Shown here: in pieces, positions 18,061 to 28,086 of the stretch | How positions within the stretch are numbered: the first letter of the stretch is position 1 | Layout of the letters: each line of letters begins with the position of its first letter | Assembly (NCBI RefSeq): GCF_009911265.1 | Contig: NZ_QXXA01000011.1 | Location: 62,001 to 126,000, forward strand | DNA from: Senegalia massiliensis | GTDB lineage: Bacteria > Bacillota > Clostridia > Tissierellales > SIT17 | Reading direction: 5' to 3' | Length of the DNA stretch: 64,000 nt | Program-made: the position numbers and the translations under genes | Notes under the pieces: generated by a model | Databases searched by the model: none | What the model saw: the letters and a program-made list of their open reading frames with translations, nothing else | Told to the model about the DNA's origin: nothing

Positions 18061-19235
18061 TTAATATACTATATTTTTATTAACTTCATCATATATCCTT
18101 TTTATAGATATATTATTTCTTTCTGCTACTGATTTTATATCTTCATATTCAGGTGAAATTTGAATTATTTCCCCATCTTTTGACCCAATTTTCACTTTAA
18201 TTTTCCCATATTTTGTATCTATATAGTTAAATCTTCTTTCAAGAATTTCTCTATTAATCTCAATAATTCTTACTCCAAATGTAGTAGTTTGCTTGAAAAT
18301 TTCATTTATAATATCTTCTTTTTTATCTTCATTTAATATGACAGAAAGTTCTATTCCTGGTCTATTTTTTTTCATAATTATATTTTTAAGATATACATCT
18401 AATGCACCTTTTTCAAATAGTCTAGGAAATATATAAGAATATATTTCTGAATTCATATCATCTATATTTGTTTGAATTAATACTAATTTTTCTTCACTTT
18501 TTTTTTACCTATGATTACTCTAAGTACATTTGTAATATCTAAGTCCTTTGTCCCTATCCCATAACCTATCTTCTCTATTTCCATTTGAGGGGTATCTATT
18601 ATATCATCAGCTAAAGCTTTTATTATAGCAGCTCCTGTTGGAGTTACAAGTTCTGATTTTATACCTGTAGAATATACCTCTACTCCTTTTAAAATTTCAA
18701 GAGTAGCTGGTGCTGGAACTGGTATTACTCCATGAGCACATTTCACATGACCTGTACCTATGTGAATAGGTGAAGAATATATTTTATCTATATCTAGTAA
18801 ATCTATACATATGGCAGTTCCTACAATGTCAACTATAGAGTCTACTGCTCCTACTTCATGAAAATGTACTTCATCTATACTTTTCCCATGAATTTTTGCC
18901 TCTGCTTCAGCAACATTTTTGAATATTTTTTTACTCATTTTTTTTACATTATTATTTAAATTACTATTATCAATTATATTTTCTATTTTAGTTAAATTTC
19001 TATGCTCATGATGATGCTCATGGTCATGACTATGTTTTATTATTACATCAAAACCTATTCCTGTTATACCATTTTTTTCGTTCTTTTTTATTTCTAAATC
19101 AAATTCATCTATATTTAATTTTGCTATTTCTTTTAAAAATTCATCCTTGTCTACACCTAGATCAAGTAATGCCCCTATTGTCATATCTCCACTTATTCCA
19201 GATAGACAATCAAAATATAATATTTTCTCTTCCAT
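18061..19235 (-). CDS. larC: nickel-pincer cofactor cyclometallase LarC, made by -1 ribosomal frameshift
   Basis: LarC inserts nickel into the pyridinium bis-thiocarboxylate precursor made by LarB and LarE. Two frames encode it. The first (18483-19235, ATG behind GGAGGT) has GTGHVKCAHGVIPVPAPAT and a His-rich loop HSHDHEHHHEH likely to bind Ni, and ends IIGKKKVKKN. The second (18061-about 18500) continues SEEKLVLIQTNIDDMNSEIY...MKKNRPGIELSV, the conserved LarC C-terminus, with no usable start before N-I-D-D-M. A run of nine A joins them. A -1 slip there gives a continuous 391-residue protein. Lactobacillus plantarum LarC is likewise a frameshift product. Third gene of larEBC. Confidence 0.9.
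18498..18506 (-). promoter_or_regulatory. A9 slippery site for LarC frameshifting
   Basis: On the coding strand GGT is followed by nine A and then GTGAAG. Reading AAA-AAA-AAA and slipping back one base changes GTG AAG to AGT GAA and opens the frame to the conserved NIDDM segment, 246 codons after the start. The zero frame stops five codons later at TAG. No obvious 3' pseudoknot was recognised. Confidence 0.75.
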
Positions 19236-19270
19236 TGTTATTACCTCCAAATTTCAAATAATCTACTACA

Positions 19271-20044
19271 CTATAAATTAATCTGTCTATTTATTGTACT
19301 AGCCAAATATCCTGCTCCAAACCCATTATCAATGTTCACTACCCCTATACCACTTGCACAGCTGTTAAGCATAGCTAGAAGGGCTGCAAGCCCATTAAAA
19401 TTAGCACCATATCCTACACTTGTAGGAACGGCTATAACAGGTTTATCTACAAGACCACCTACAACTGAAGCAAGTGCTCCTTCCATCCCAGCAACAGCTA
19501 TTATAACATTTGCTGAATTTAATTTATTTTTATTTGATAATAACCTATGAATTCCAGCAACTCCTACATCATATAATCTTTCCACATTGTTTCCAAATAT
19601 CTCAAGTGTTATTGCTGCTTCTTCTGCAACTTTTATATCAGATGTTCCGCCAGTTACTACAAGTACAGTCCCATTTGTGTTTTTTAATTGTTCCTTTTTT
19701 ATAACTATAAGACTAGGTAGCTCATAATATTCAATATTATCATCTAAATCTTTTATAGCTTCATAAACTTCTCTTGTAGCTCTTGTTGCCAATATATTTT
19801 TGCCTGTATAAAGCATCTGTTTTACAATACCTCTTATATGTTCATTAGTTTTGCCTTCACAATAAATTACTTCAGGATACCCATTTCTAATTTCTCTATG
19901 ATTATCTATTTTTGCATAGCCTAAGTCATCATATTCTAAATTCTTTATAGTTTCTATGCCTTCATCTATTGATATTTCTTCACTTTTTATCTTTTCTAAA
20001 AATAATTTTAATTGATCTTTATTCATTTTGATCAAGTCCATCAT
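19271..20044 (-). CDS. larB: nickel-pincer cofactor biosynthesis protein LarB
   Basis: LarB carboxylates nicotinic acid adenine dinucleotide and hydrolyses its phosphoanhydride, giving the dicarboxylate used by LarE. 257 residues. The C-terminal half is the PurE-like domain: VLVVTGGTSDIKVAEEAAITLEIFG, VAGMEGALASVVGGLVDKPVIAVPTSVGYGANFNGLAALLAML. The N-terminal half contains D-D-L-G-Y-A-K-I-D and G-Y-P-E-V-I-Y-C-E-G-K. The start at 20044 overlaps larE by 26 bases; an in-frame ATG at 20026 is an alternative that I cannot exclude. Translationally coupled to larE. Confidence 0.93.
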   Translation of the reverse strand: MMDLIKMNKDQLKLFLEKIKSEEISIDEGIETIKNLEYDDLGYAKIDNHREIRNGYPEVIYCEGKTNEHIRGIVKQMLYTGKNILATRATREVYEAIKDLDDNIEYYELPSLIVIKKEQLKNTNGTVLVVTGGTSDIKVAEEAAITLEIFGNNVERLYDVGVAGIHRLLSNKNKLNSANVIIAVAGMEGALASVVGGLVDKPVIAVPTSVGYGANFNGLAALLAMLNSCASGIGVVNIDNGFGAGYLASTINRQINL

Positions 20045-20831
20045 TCATTTTACCCATTCTATAGCCTTCCAAATCTAATGTAACATATTTAAATCCTATA
20101 CTCTTTAATTTGTCTGAGATTTTTTTCATCATATCTACATCAAAAAATTTAGATAAGTCTTCTGGTAATACTTCTATTCTAGCAATACCATTATGATATC
20201 TTACTCTATATTGATTAAATCCTAAGCTTTTTATATACTCTTCTGCCTCTTCTAATAATCTTAATTTTTCATTTGTAAGTTCTTCTCCATAAGGAATCCT
20301 AGTTATAAGACATGCAAAAGCAGGCTTATTCCAAGTTAGCAAATTTAACTCTTTAGATATTTGTCTAATATCAGCCTTAGTAAGTCCTACTTCTTTTAAA
20401 GGACTTATTACATTTAATTCTTTAAGTGCTTTTAATCCAGGTCTATAATCTCCTAAATCATCTACATTTGTACCATCTACTATATTAGTTATTCCATATT
20501 TTTTGGCTTCTTCTCTTATTACAGAAAACACATCTTTTTTACATATATAACATCTATCTTCTGTATTATATATTAATTTTTCGTTTTCTATTTTTTCTAT
20601 TTCTATAATTCTATGATTTATTCCTAATTTTTTTGCAAATTCTTTTGCTTCTTCTATTTCTGATTTTGAATGTTGTGGTCCACTAATAGTTATAGCTATT
20701 GCATCTTGTCCCAATTCATCAGCTGCAATCTTAGCTAAAAGTGTACTATCTACTCCACCAGAAAAAGCAACTGCTAGATTATCTAAATTTTTTATATACT
20801 TTCTTAATTTTTCTGATTTTGAACTTGTCAC
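20019..20831 (-). CDS. larE: LarE, sulfur insertase of nickel-pincer cofactor synthesis
   Basis: A PP-loop ATPase (AFSGGVDSTLLAKIA) of 270 residues that adenylates the LarB product and inserts sulfur. Three cysteines are visible: R-C-Y-I-C-K-K (about residues 90-93) and F-A-C-L-I-T-R-I-P-Y-G (about 174). The Lactobacillus enzyme sacrifices one Cys. LarE proteins with three clustered cysteines are reported to carry a [4Fe-4S] cluster and act without self-sacrifice, and this sequence fits that type. First gene of larEBC. The lactate racemase structural gene larA is not in the window. Confidence 0.92.
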   Translation of the reverse strand: MTSSKSEKLRKYIKNLDNLAVAFSGGVDSTLLAKIAADELGQDAIAITISGPQHSKSEIEEAKEFAKKLGINHRIIEIEKIENEKLIYNTEDRCYICKKDVFSVIREEAKKYGITNIVDGTNVDDLGDYRPGLKALKELNVISPLKEVGLTKADIRQISKELNLLTWNKPAFACLITRIPYGEELTNEKLRLLEEAEEYIKSLGFNQYRVRYHNGIARIEVLPEDLSKFFDVDMMKKISDKLKSIGFKYVTLDLEGYRMGKMNDGLDQNE

Positions 20832-20973
20832 ATAATCAACTCCTGTGAATTACTTAATTTTTAGTCTAAGATAATTATATCATAGAGACCCATAAGATAT
20901 ATGCTATAAAAAATTTACTATTATGAATATTTTAAAAAGCTTGTCTGATATTCAAATATTTGTTATGATATTA

Positions 20974-21015
20974 TCAATGAAATCGTTTTATTTGCATTAA
21001 ATTGTATTTCATTGA
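20974..21015 (+). promoter_or_regulatory. inverted repeat in the leader of the NhaC gene
   Basis: Perfect 10-bp arms TCAATGAAAT (20974-20983) and ATTTCATTGA (21006-21015) around a 22-base loop are followed within 6 bases by TTTTTTATTT. This could be an operator or a weak attenuator. The rest of the gap of about 300 bases between larE and the antiporter is plain A/T-rich DNA in which I recognise no known riboswitch. Confidence 0.4.
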
Positions 21016-21133
21016 AGCTATTTTTTATTTCCTATATGTTCTATAATGTATTACAATAGCTTAGCTATACGTTTTATTTTTTTGTAGTTTTATTTTTTGT
21101 TTTATAAAATATATTATAATGGGGAGATTATTA

Positions 21134-22675
21134 ATGAAATTAAAAGTGTTGTTTATGAATTTTTTTGTAGGGTTCCTTAAGTTTTCACCAGTTTTTTTAA
21201 TGGCTGGACTAATGATAGCAAAATTTGATGCATTAATAGCAGCACCAATAGCTACAATCTATGCTGCTATTGTAGCTTATGCAACAGAAAAATTTTCTTT
21301 CAATGACTTATTAGATAGTGCTGTTGAAAATGTGAAAGAAATGCAATTAGTATTTTTTATTCTTATGGCAGCTTATGCAATGGCAGAAGCATTTATGGCT
21401 ACAGGAGTTGGCGCTGCTATAATTAATTCCGCTTTAACTCTTGGACTCAATGGAAAAACTGTAGCAGTTACAGGATTAATTGTAACTGGTATTTTATCAG
21501 TAGCTACAGGTACATCTTGGGGAACTTTTGCTGCATCTGCTCCAATATTCCTATGGTTAAATCATATCGTAGGTGGAGACCTTATGCTTACTACCGCAGC
21601 AGTAGCTGGGGGAGCTTGTTTCGGTGATAACATAGGTCTTATATCTGATACTACTGTTGTAAGTTCTGGTATACACAAAGTTGAAGTTATACACAGAATC
21701 AGACATCAAGGTGTTTGGTCTGTAAGTTGTTTACTTTTAGCAGCTATTGTTATTTTTATAGTTGGCGCAGGAATGGGATTACCTGATGTAGTCGGTAATG
21801 CAGGAGATGCTATTAATCAGATTCCAGAAGAAGTATGGTCTAACCTTAATGCAGAAAGACCTTCTGCTGTTACATTATTAAACCAAGTACAAGATGGAGT
21901 TCCTTTTTACATGGTTATTCCACTTATATTAGTTATAGGCGTAGCTATTAAAGGACTACCTACTCTAGCATGTCTTGGTATTGGTATAATTTCATCATTA
22001 ATTTTAGGATTATTTGCAGGTACTGTAACATCTATAACTGGTGATGATGGATTCTTAAAGTTAATGATGACAGGATTTGCTGATGCAGGAAGTTGGGTTA
22101 TAGTAATGATGATGTGGGTAGGTGCATTTGGTGGTATAATGGCAAAAATGAATGCTTTTGCACCTCTATCTAATTTTATATCTAGAAATATTACTAAAGT
22201 TAGACAACTTATGTTTGCTAATGGTTTACTTTCTATAGCAGGTAATGCTGCATTATCTGATGAGATGGCTCAAATAGTAACTATTGGCCCTATTATGAAA
22301 AATCTTACTGATGAAAATGTAGAAGCTAGTGAAGAAGATATGTATAAATTAAGACTCAGAAATGCAACTTTTAATGATGCATTAGGAGTGTTCGGTTCTC
22401 AGTTAATTCCATGGCATGTTTATATGAGTTTTTATGTAGGAATTGCTACTGCAGTATATCCATTAGCCAAATTCTCAGCAATTGATATTATTAAATATAA
22501 TTTTATGGCAATGATTGCTGTTTCTTCAATCTTAATTCTTACATTAACTGGGTTAGATAGATTTGTTCCTTTATTTGGAATACCTTCTGAACCAGATGTT
22601 AAAATTAAAAAGCAATCTGAAAAAGGATCTAAAGAAGAATTTACGTCAACCAATAAAGCTGCAGCTGGAAAATAG
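21134..22675 (+). CDS. NhaC-family Na+/H+ antiporter
   Basis: 513 residues with roughly a dozen membrane helices. The family includes Na+/H+ and malate-Na+/lactate-H+ exchangers. Characteristic stretches are TGILSVATGTSWGTFAASAPIFLW, AVAGGACFGDNIGLISDTTVVSSGIHKVE (the acidic residues likely bind cation) and GNAALSDEMAQIV. I start it at ATG 21134 because GGGGAG lies 7 bases before it; an ATG five codons earlier overlaps that site. It is divergent from the lar operon. Because lar genes serve lactate racemase, an organic-acid exchange role is possible but unproved. Confidence 0.85.
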   Translation: MKLKVLFMNFFVGFLKFSPVFLMAGLMIAKFDALIAAPIATIYAAIVAYATEKFSFNDLLDSAVENVKEMQLVFFILMAAYAMAEAFMATGVGAAIINSALTLGLNGKTVAVTGLIVTGILSVATGTSWGTFAASAPIFLWLNHIVGGDLMLTTAAVAGGACFGDNIGLISDTTVVSSGIHKVEVIHRIRHQGVWSVSCLLLAAIVIFIVGAGMGLPDVVGNAGDAINQIPEEVWSNLNAERPSAVTLLNQVQDGVPFYMVIPLILVIGVAIKGLPTLACLGIGIISSLILGLFAGTVTSITGDDGFLKLMMTGFADAGSWVIVMMMWVGAFGGIMAKMNAFAPLSNFISRNITKVRQLMFANGLLSIAGNAALSDEMAQIVTIGPIMKNLTDENVEASEEDMYKLRLRNATFNDALGVFGSQLIPWHVYMSFYVGIATAVYPLAKFSAIDIIKYNFMAMIAVSSILILTLTGLDRFVPLFGIPSEPDVKIKKQSEKGSKEEFTSTNKAAAGK

Positions 22676-22733
22676 ATTTTGTTAAAAACATATAGGAAAA
22701 ACTTTAACTAAACATATTAAATTAAGCAATTAA

Positions 22734-22766
22734 GGAATGTTTTCAAAAATTACTTGAAAACATTCC
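22734..22766 (+). terminator. rho-independent terminator
   Basis: 13-bp arms GGAATGTTTTCAA/TTGAAAACATTCC with a 7-base loop, then TTTTATTTTT, after the antiporter gene. Confidence 0.85.
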
Positions 22767-22815
22767 TTTTATTTTTCCATTTATAGGGTATATACTGACT
22801 AAAGGAGGTGCACCC

Positions 22816-23001
22816 ATGGCACATGAAGAAAAATCAAAATGGGAAAAAATAAAACAAAATATCAAAGAAAAATGGCATGAACTTACAGATGAAGACATTG
22901 AATATATTAATGGTGACACAGAAAGATTAAATGAAAAATTTAGAGAAAGATATGGAAAATCTTATGATGAAATAGAAAGAGATAATATGTACCACAATTA
23001 G
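22816..23001 (+). CDS. CsbD-like general stress protein
   Basis: 61 residues: W-E-K-I-K-Q-N-I-K-E-K-W-H-E-L-T-D-E-D-I-E-Y-I-N-G-D...L-N-E-K-F-R-E-R-Y-G-K-S matches the CsbD pattern (K-I-K-E-x-W-x-x-L-T-D-D-D-...G-x-x-x-x-L-...-Y-G). These small highly charged helical proteins accumulate under stress, but their biochemical role is unknown. AAAGGAGGTG precedes ATG 22816. It is a single gene between two terminators, 79 bases before the converging groEL. Confidence 0.8.
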   Translation: MAHEEKSKWEKIKQNIKEKWHELTDEDIEYINGDTERLNEKFRERYGKSYDEIERDNMYHN

Positions 23002-23050
23002 TTCCATATTAACAATAGATAAAAAGGAAGATAATAAAAAAACATAATAA

Positions 23051-23076
23051 AAAAATCTGGGTTAACCCAGATTTTT
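23051..23076. terminator. terminator between csbD-like gene and groEL
   Basis: A 26-base perfect palindrome (arm AAAAATCTGGGTT) bounded by A and T runs, useful in both directions. It lies 4 bases from the groEL stop. Confidence 0.85.
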
Positions 23077-23079
23077 TTA

Positions 23080-24732
<1,653 letters not shown>

Positions 24733-24748
24733 TTATATTTTTTAAGCT

Positions 24749-25030
24749 TTATTCAACAATTGCTAATACATCATTCAATTTAATAATTGTATATTCTTCA
24801 CCATCAAGTTTAACTTCTGTACCTGAAAATTTAGAAGCTATAACTTTATCGCCTACCTTTATTGTGTCTTTCTTTTTATCATCTGATGTTATTCCATCGC
24901 CTAATGCTAAAATTTCTGAAATTTGTGGTTGTTCCTGCGCTGAGTTTGGTAATACTATACCACTTTTAGTTTTCTCTTGAGCTTCTATCTTTTTAATAAC
25001 TAACCTATCTCCTAATGGCTTTAAATTCAT
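24749..25030 (-). CDS. groES: co-chaperonin GroES
   Basis: The heptameric lid of GroEL. 93 residues from ATG 25030 (MNLKPLGDRLVIKKIEAQEKTKSGIVLP...), with AAGGAGGG seven bases before. The frame is open upstream but without a ribosome-binding site. The mobile loop includes K-T-K-S-G-I-V-L-P, and the C-terminus is IIKLNDVLAIVE. First gene of groESL, with CIRCE in the leader. Confidence 0.98.
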   Translation of the reverse strand: MNLKPLGDRLVIKKIEAQEKTKSGIVLPNSAQEQPQISEILALGDGITSDDKKKDTIKVGDKVIASKFSGTEVKLDGEEYTIIKLNDVLAIVE

Positions 25031-25064
25031 AATTACCCTCCTTGAATATATCCTGTTTTTATTA

Positions 25065-25091
25065 TTAGCACTCATTAGGTGTGAGTGCTAA
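25065..25091 (-). promoter_or_regulatory. CIRCE operator (HrcA binding site)
   Basis: A perfect match to the consensus: TTAGCACTC, nine bases, GAGTGCTAA, 35 bases before the groES start. HrcA bound here represses groESL until heat shock. hrcA itself is not in the window. Confidence 0.98.
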
Positions 25092-25100
25092 TCCTTACAA

Positions 25101-25130
25101 ATATAATAGTACAATTTTGTACTATTATAT
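25101..25130. promoter_or_regulatory. palindrome overlapping the groESL promoter
   Basis: Perfect 14-bp arms ATATAATAGTACAA/TTGTACTATTATAT with a 2-base centre. On the minus strand TTGCAT, 17 bases and TACTAT form a plausible promoter that this palindrome covers. It is separate from CIRCE, 9 bases further upstream, and may be a second operator. Confidence 0.55.
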
Positions 25131-25226
25131 GCAAATCTAAATATAGCAAATAATTGTAGATTATTTTGATTTATTTAGTATTAACTCATAAAATCTATCT
25201 TTTTCTTGGTTTTTCTCTTGTTTTGT

Positions 25227-26324
25227 TTAAATATTAATATTATTATTTTTTAACCTCTTATCTACAAATCTCATTACTAAAAGTCTAAGTACTGCAACAA
25301 CAGGTACCCCTAAAAGCATACCCATAAATCCAAATAAAGCACCACCAATAGTAATTGCAGAGATTATCCAAAAAGGTTTGACTCCTACATGATCTCCTAA
25401 AATTTTAGGCCCTAAATATAAACCATCAAATTGTTGGATAACAAGTATAGTTATTGCAACCCACAATGCTTTTATTGGAGAGCTGAAAAGTGTGATAATA
25501 ATAGCAGGTACTGCTCCAATAAATGGACCAAAATAAGGTATCATATTAGTGATTCCTACAATAACACTTAGTAACATAGCAAATGGAGCTTTTACTACTA
25601 AAAATAATACTAAAAAACATATTATTGATACTATTAATGAATCTATAAGTTTTCCTACTAAATATCTAGAAAATACTCTATTTACATCTCTACCTAATTC
25701 TATTATCTTAGTAGCATTGGTATAACTTAGGATGGAATAAAGTAATCTTTTAATTTGTCTTTTGAAATTTTCTTTATCTTTAAGCATGTATATTGATATA
25801 ACTATAGATAAAACTATTTTAAGTAAGAAAGCTGTTACATTTATAGCTTGAAATACAACCTGATTAACTGCTAAATTAGCTAATTCTGTTATTTTAGCCA
25901 GTGAATCTAATAGTATTTTTTCTAAATTTTCAGTTGCAATACTATTACTTAATATTTCAAATTTAGTTATATTATATTCAATAAATTCCTGAATATTTTT
26001 TACATAAGTTGGTGTATTATCTATAAGTGTAGTTATACTCTTAATTATATTTGGAGTTACTATAGCAATTAAAAACACTAGTATCCCAAGTACTATAATA
26101 TAAGAAAAGAATATACTTCCTAACCTATTAATCTTAAATGATTTTTCAATATATATAACTAAAGGATTTAAAAGGTAGGCTATACTAAATGCAATTAAAA
26201 ATGGACTTAAAACATTAATAAAATCAAGAAGTGAATATGGATTATCTATAAATTTAAACAAAAGTATAGATAATATAATTAGTGGTAGAAAATTTAAATA
26301 TGAAACAACTTTCTTTTTGTTCAT
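25227..26324 (-). CDS. AI-2E family (PerM/YdbI-like) membrane transporter
   Basis: 365 residues with eight predicted helices: an N-terminal group (about 8-85), a long extracytoplasmic amphipathic segment (about 90-150) and a C-terminal group from about 165. The family motif P-Y-F-G-P-F-I-G-A-V-P-A-I and the conserved C-terminal LGVPVVAVLRLLVMR are present. Members have been linked to AI-2 export or Na+/H+ exchange, so the substrate is open. GGAG precedes the start. Leftward, alone, followed by groES promoter DNA. Confidence 0.88.
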   Translation of the reverse strand: MNKKKVVSYLNFLPLIILSILLFKFIDNPYSLLDFINVLSPFLIAFSIAYLLNPLVIYIEKSFKINRLGSIFFSYIIVLGILVFLIAIVTPNIIKSITTLIDNTPTYVKNIQEFIEYNITKFEILSNSIATENLEKILLDSLAKITELANLAVNQVVFQAINVTAFLLKIVLSIVISIYMLKDKENFKRQIKRLLYSILSYTNATKIIELGRDVNRVFSRYLVGKLIDSLIVSIICFLVLFLVVKAPFAMLLSVIVGITNMIPYFGPFIGAVPAIIITLFSSPIKALWVAITILVIQQFDGLYLGPKILGDHVGVKPFWIISAITIGGALFGFMGMLLGVPVVAVLRLLVMRFVDKRLKNNNINI

Positions 26325-26391
26325 CGCTACTCCCCTTCAAATATTTATTCTTCCTTCTATTATATATTATATATATTAAAAATGATATAAC

Positions 26392-27084
26392 TTAAATGCT
26401 AAGATATATTAATTTAACAATATAAAATACTAAAGGTAAAAAAATTGCTGGAAGCATATTACTTACCTTTATCTCTTTTAATCCTAATATATTTATTCCA
26501 ATAGCTGATATAAGAATTCCACCTACAGCTGACATTTCTAAAACTACTGAATCTATTAAAAAATCAGTTAAAAATGATGCTAATATTGTTATAGTACCTT
26601 GATACAAAAATACAGCAAAACTAGAAAATGCTACTCCTATTCCAAGTGTAGATGCAAATACTATAGATGTTATACCATCTATTACTGATTTTGCATAGAG
26701 TGTATTGTGATTTCCTGTTAATCCACTTTCAAGTGAACCAACTATAGCCATAGCACCTACACAAAATATCAAGGAAGTCGTTACAAACCCTTTGGAAAAA
26801 TTTGAATCACTTCTCCCAAACTTTCTTTCTAAGAATTCTCCTATTTTATTTAACTTTTTATCTATTTTTAAACTTTCACCTATAATTACTCCTATTATCA
26901 GACTAAATATCATAGTAAGAATACTTTCACTTTTAAGAGCAGATGTAAGGCCTATTACTATTACAATAAGTGCAAGTGAATCCATTATTATTTCTTTATA
27001 ATTTTCTTTTAATCCTTCTTTAATACTTACACCTATTATTCCTCCTAACAATATAGCAAGGAAATTAACTATAGTACCTATCAA
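26392..27084 (-). CDS. DUF554 family membrane protein
   Basis: 230 residues with about seven hydrophobic helices, beginning MIGTIVNFLAILLGGIIGVSIKEGLKE and ending LPLVFYIVKLIYLSI, typical of the YdfK/DUF554 family. Conserved stretches are CVGAMAIVGSLESGLTGNHNTLYAKSVIDGITSIVFASTLGIGVAFS and QGTITILASFL. Proposed to be a small-molecule or ion transporter, but not characterised. The gene lies 14 bases downstream of the glycosylase stop codon, so the two are probably co-transcribed. Confidence 0.85.
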   Translation of the reverse strand: MIGTIVNFLAILLGGIIGVSIKEGLKENYKEIIMDSLALIVIVIGLTSALKSESILTMIFSLIIGVIIGESLKIDKKLNKIGEFLERKFGRSDSNFSKGFVTTSLIFCVGAMAIVGSLESGLTGNHNTLYAKSVIDGITSIVFASTLGIGVAFSSFAVFLYQGTITILASFLTDFLIDSVVLEMSAVGGILISAIGINILGLKEIKVSNMLPAIFLPLVFYIVKLIYLSI

Positions 27085-27098
27085 TCTACATCAACTCC

Positions 27099-27983
27099 TT
27101 ATTTTTTCTTACCTATACCTAATTCTCGTGCATAATAAAATAGATATTGTTGTGCAAATCCTGCTAACTCTCCAAATTTTTCTTGGCCATACTCTTGTAT
27201 AAGTTTAAGTTTTGTATCTTCCTCTAAATAAAAATACTCCATAACCCTTTTAACCCATACATCTATTGGAAATGCATCTGATTTCTCCATAGAAAATAAC
27301 ATTATACAATCTGCTACTTTAGGTCCCACTCCTGGAAATATTAAAAGATTTTTTCTTGCATCATCTGTAGGCATATTCTTTATAGCATAAATATCCATCT
27401 CTCTTCTATCAACTATATTAGCAGCTGATAATATATATTTAGCCCTAAATCCTAAGCCACATTCTTTTATATCTTCTACTGATAATTTATTTAAACTATT
27501 TGCTGTAGGAAAACTATAATATTTATTTCCTCTATATTCTCCTATAAATTCTCCATATTTTTCACTTAATAAATTTAATGATTTCTTTATTCTAGAAATC
27601 ATATTATTTGCTGATGTAATAAAAGAAATGAGTATTTCCCATTCATCTTGATTTAATATTCTCATTCCTTCTCCAAATTTAATAGCTTTTTCCAGTATAG
27701 GATCTTTTGATAATTCTTTTTTAATTTCATCATAATCCCTATGTAAATCAAAATAATAATACCAAATACTTTTAAAATCTTCTTTATTAGTATTGGAAAA
27801 TACTGCATCATTACCTTCTTTTTTTATATTAAGTATCTTTCCATAAGCAACTATAGTATAACTTCCATCATCTTCTACATGCCATCTAAATGCTTGGCCA
27901 CACTCAAATATATGTTTAGGCTCAAAATTCTTTATATCTTTTATTATGATTTTATCATTTTGTTCTATTAATTCATAGCTCAT
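27099..27983 (-). CDS. ogg: 8-oxoguanine DNA glycosylase, OGG1-type
   Basis: Removes 8-oxoguanine and nicks the abasic site. 294 residues. The N-terminal OGG domain contains F-E-C-G-Q-A-F-R-W-H. The helix-hairpin-helix is FPGVGPKVADCIMLFSMEK with the catalytic Lys in G-P-K-V-A-D-C (as in GTKVADC of human OGG1), followed by the catalytic Asp in F-P-I-D-V-W-V-K-R-V. No iron-sulfur cluster motif, as expected for this branch. Start behind GGAGG. It precedes the DUF554 gene. Confidence 0.93.
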   Translation of the reverse strand: MSYELIEQNDKIIIKDIKNFEPKHIFECGQAFRWHVEDDGSYTIVAYGKILNIKKEGNDAVFSNTNKEDFKSIWYYYFDLHRDYDEIKKELSKDPILEKAIKFGEGMRILNQDEWEILISFITSANNMISRIKKSLNLLSEKYGEFIGEYRGNKYYSFPTANSLNKLSVEDIKECGLGFRAKYILSAANIVDRREMDIYAIKNMPTDDARKNLLIFPGVGPKVADCIMLFSMEKSDAFPIDVWVKRVMEYFYLEEDTKLKLIQEYGQEKFGELAGFAQQYLFYYARELGIGKKK

Positions 27984-28056
27984 TTTACAATTACCTCCTA
28001 TTTCTTTACCTAAGATAATTACCCTAATAGGATATTTTTAAACCTATACAATAGTA

Positions 28057-28081
28057 AAAGGTCCCTTTTAAAGGGACCTTT
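28057..28081. terminator. terminator after gdhA
   Basis: A palindromic hairpin with arms AAAGGTCCCTTT/AAAGGGACCTTT lies 6 bases past the gdhA stop, between gdhA and the next leftward gene. Confidence 0.82.
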
Positions 28082-28086
28082 ATATA

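Noticed and set aside
18061-18456. Independent LarC2 gene
   Set aside because: No ribosome site before its ATG, and the conserved N-I-D-D-M segment lies before that ATG. Best explained by frameshifting from larC1.
21134-22675. Lactate permease proper, as partner of the lar genes
   Set aside because: The sequence is of the NhaC family, not LctP. Proximity to lar is suggestive only.
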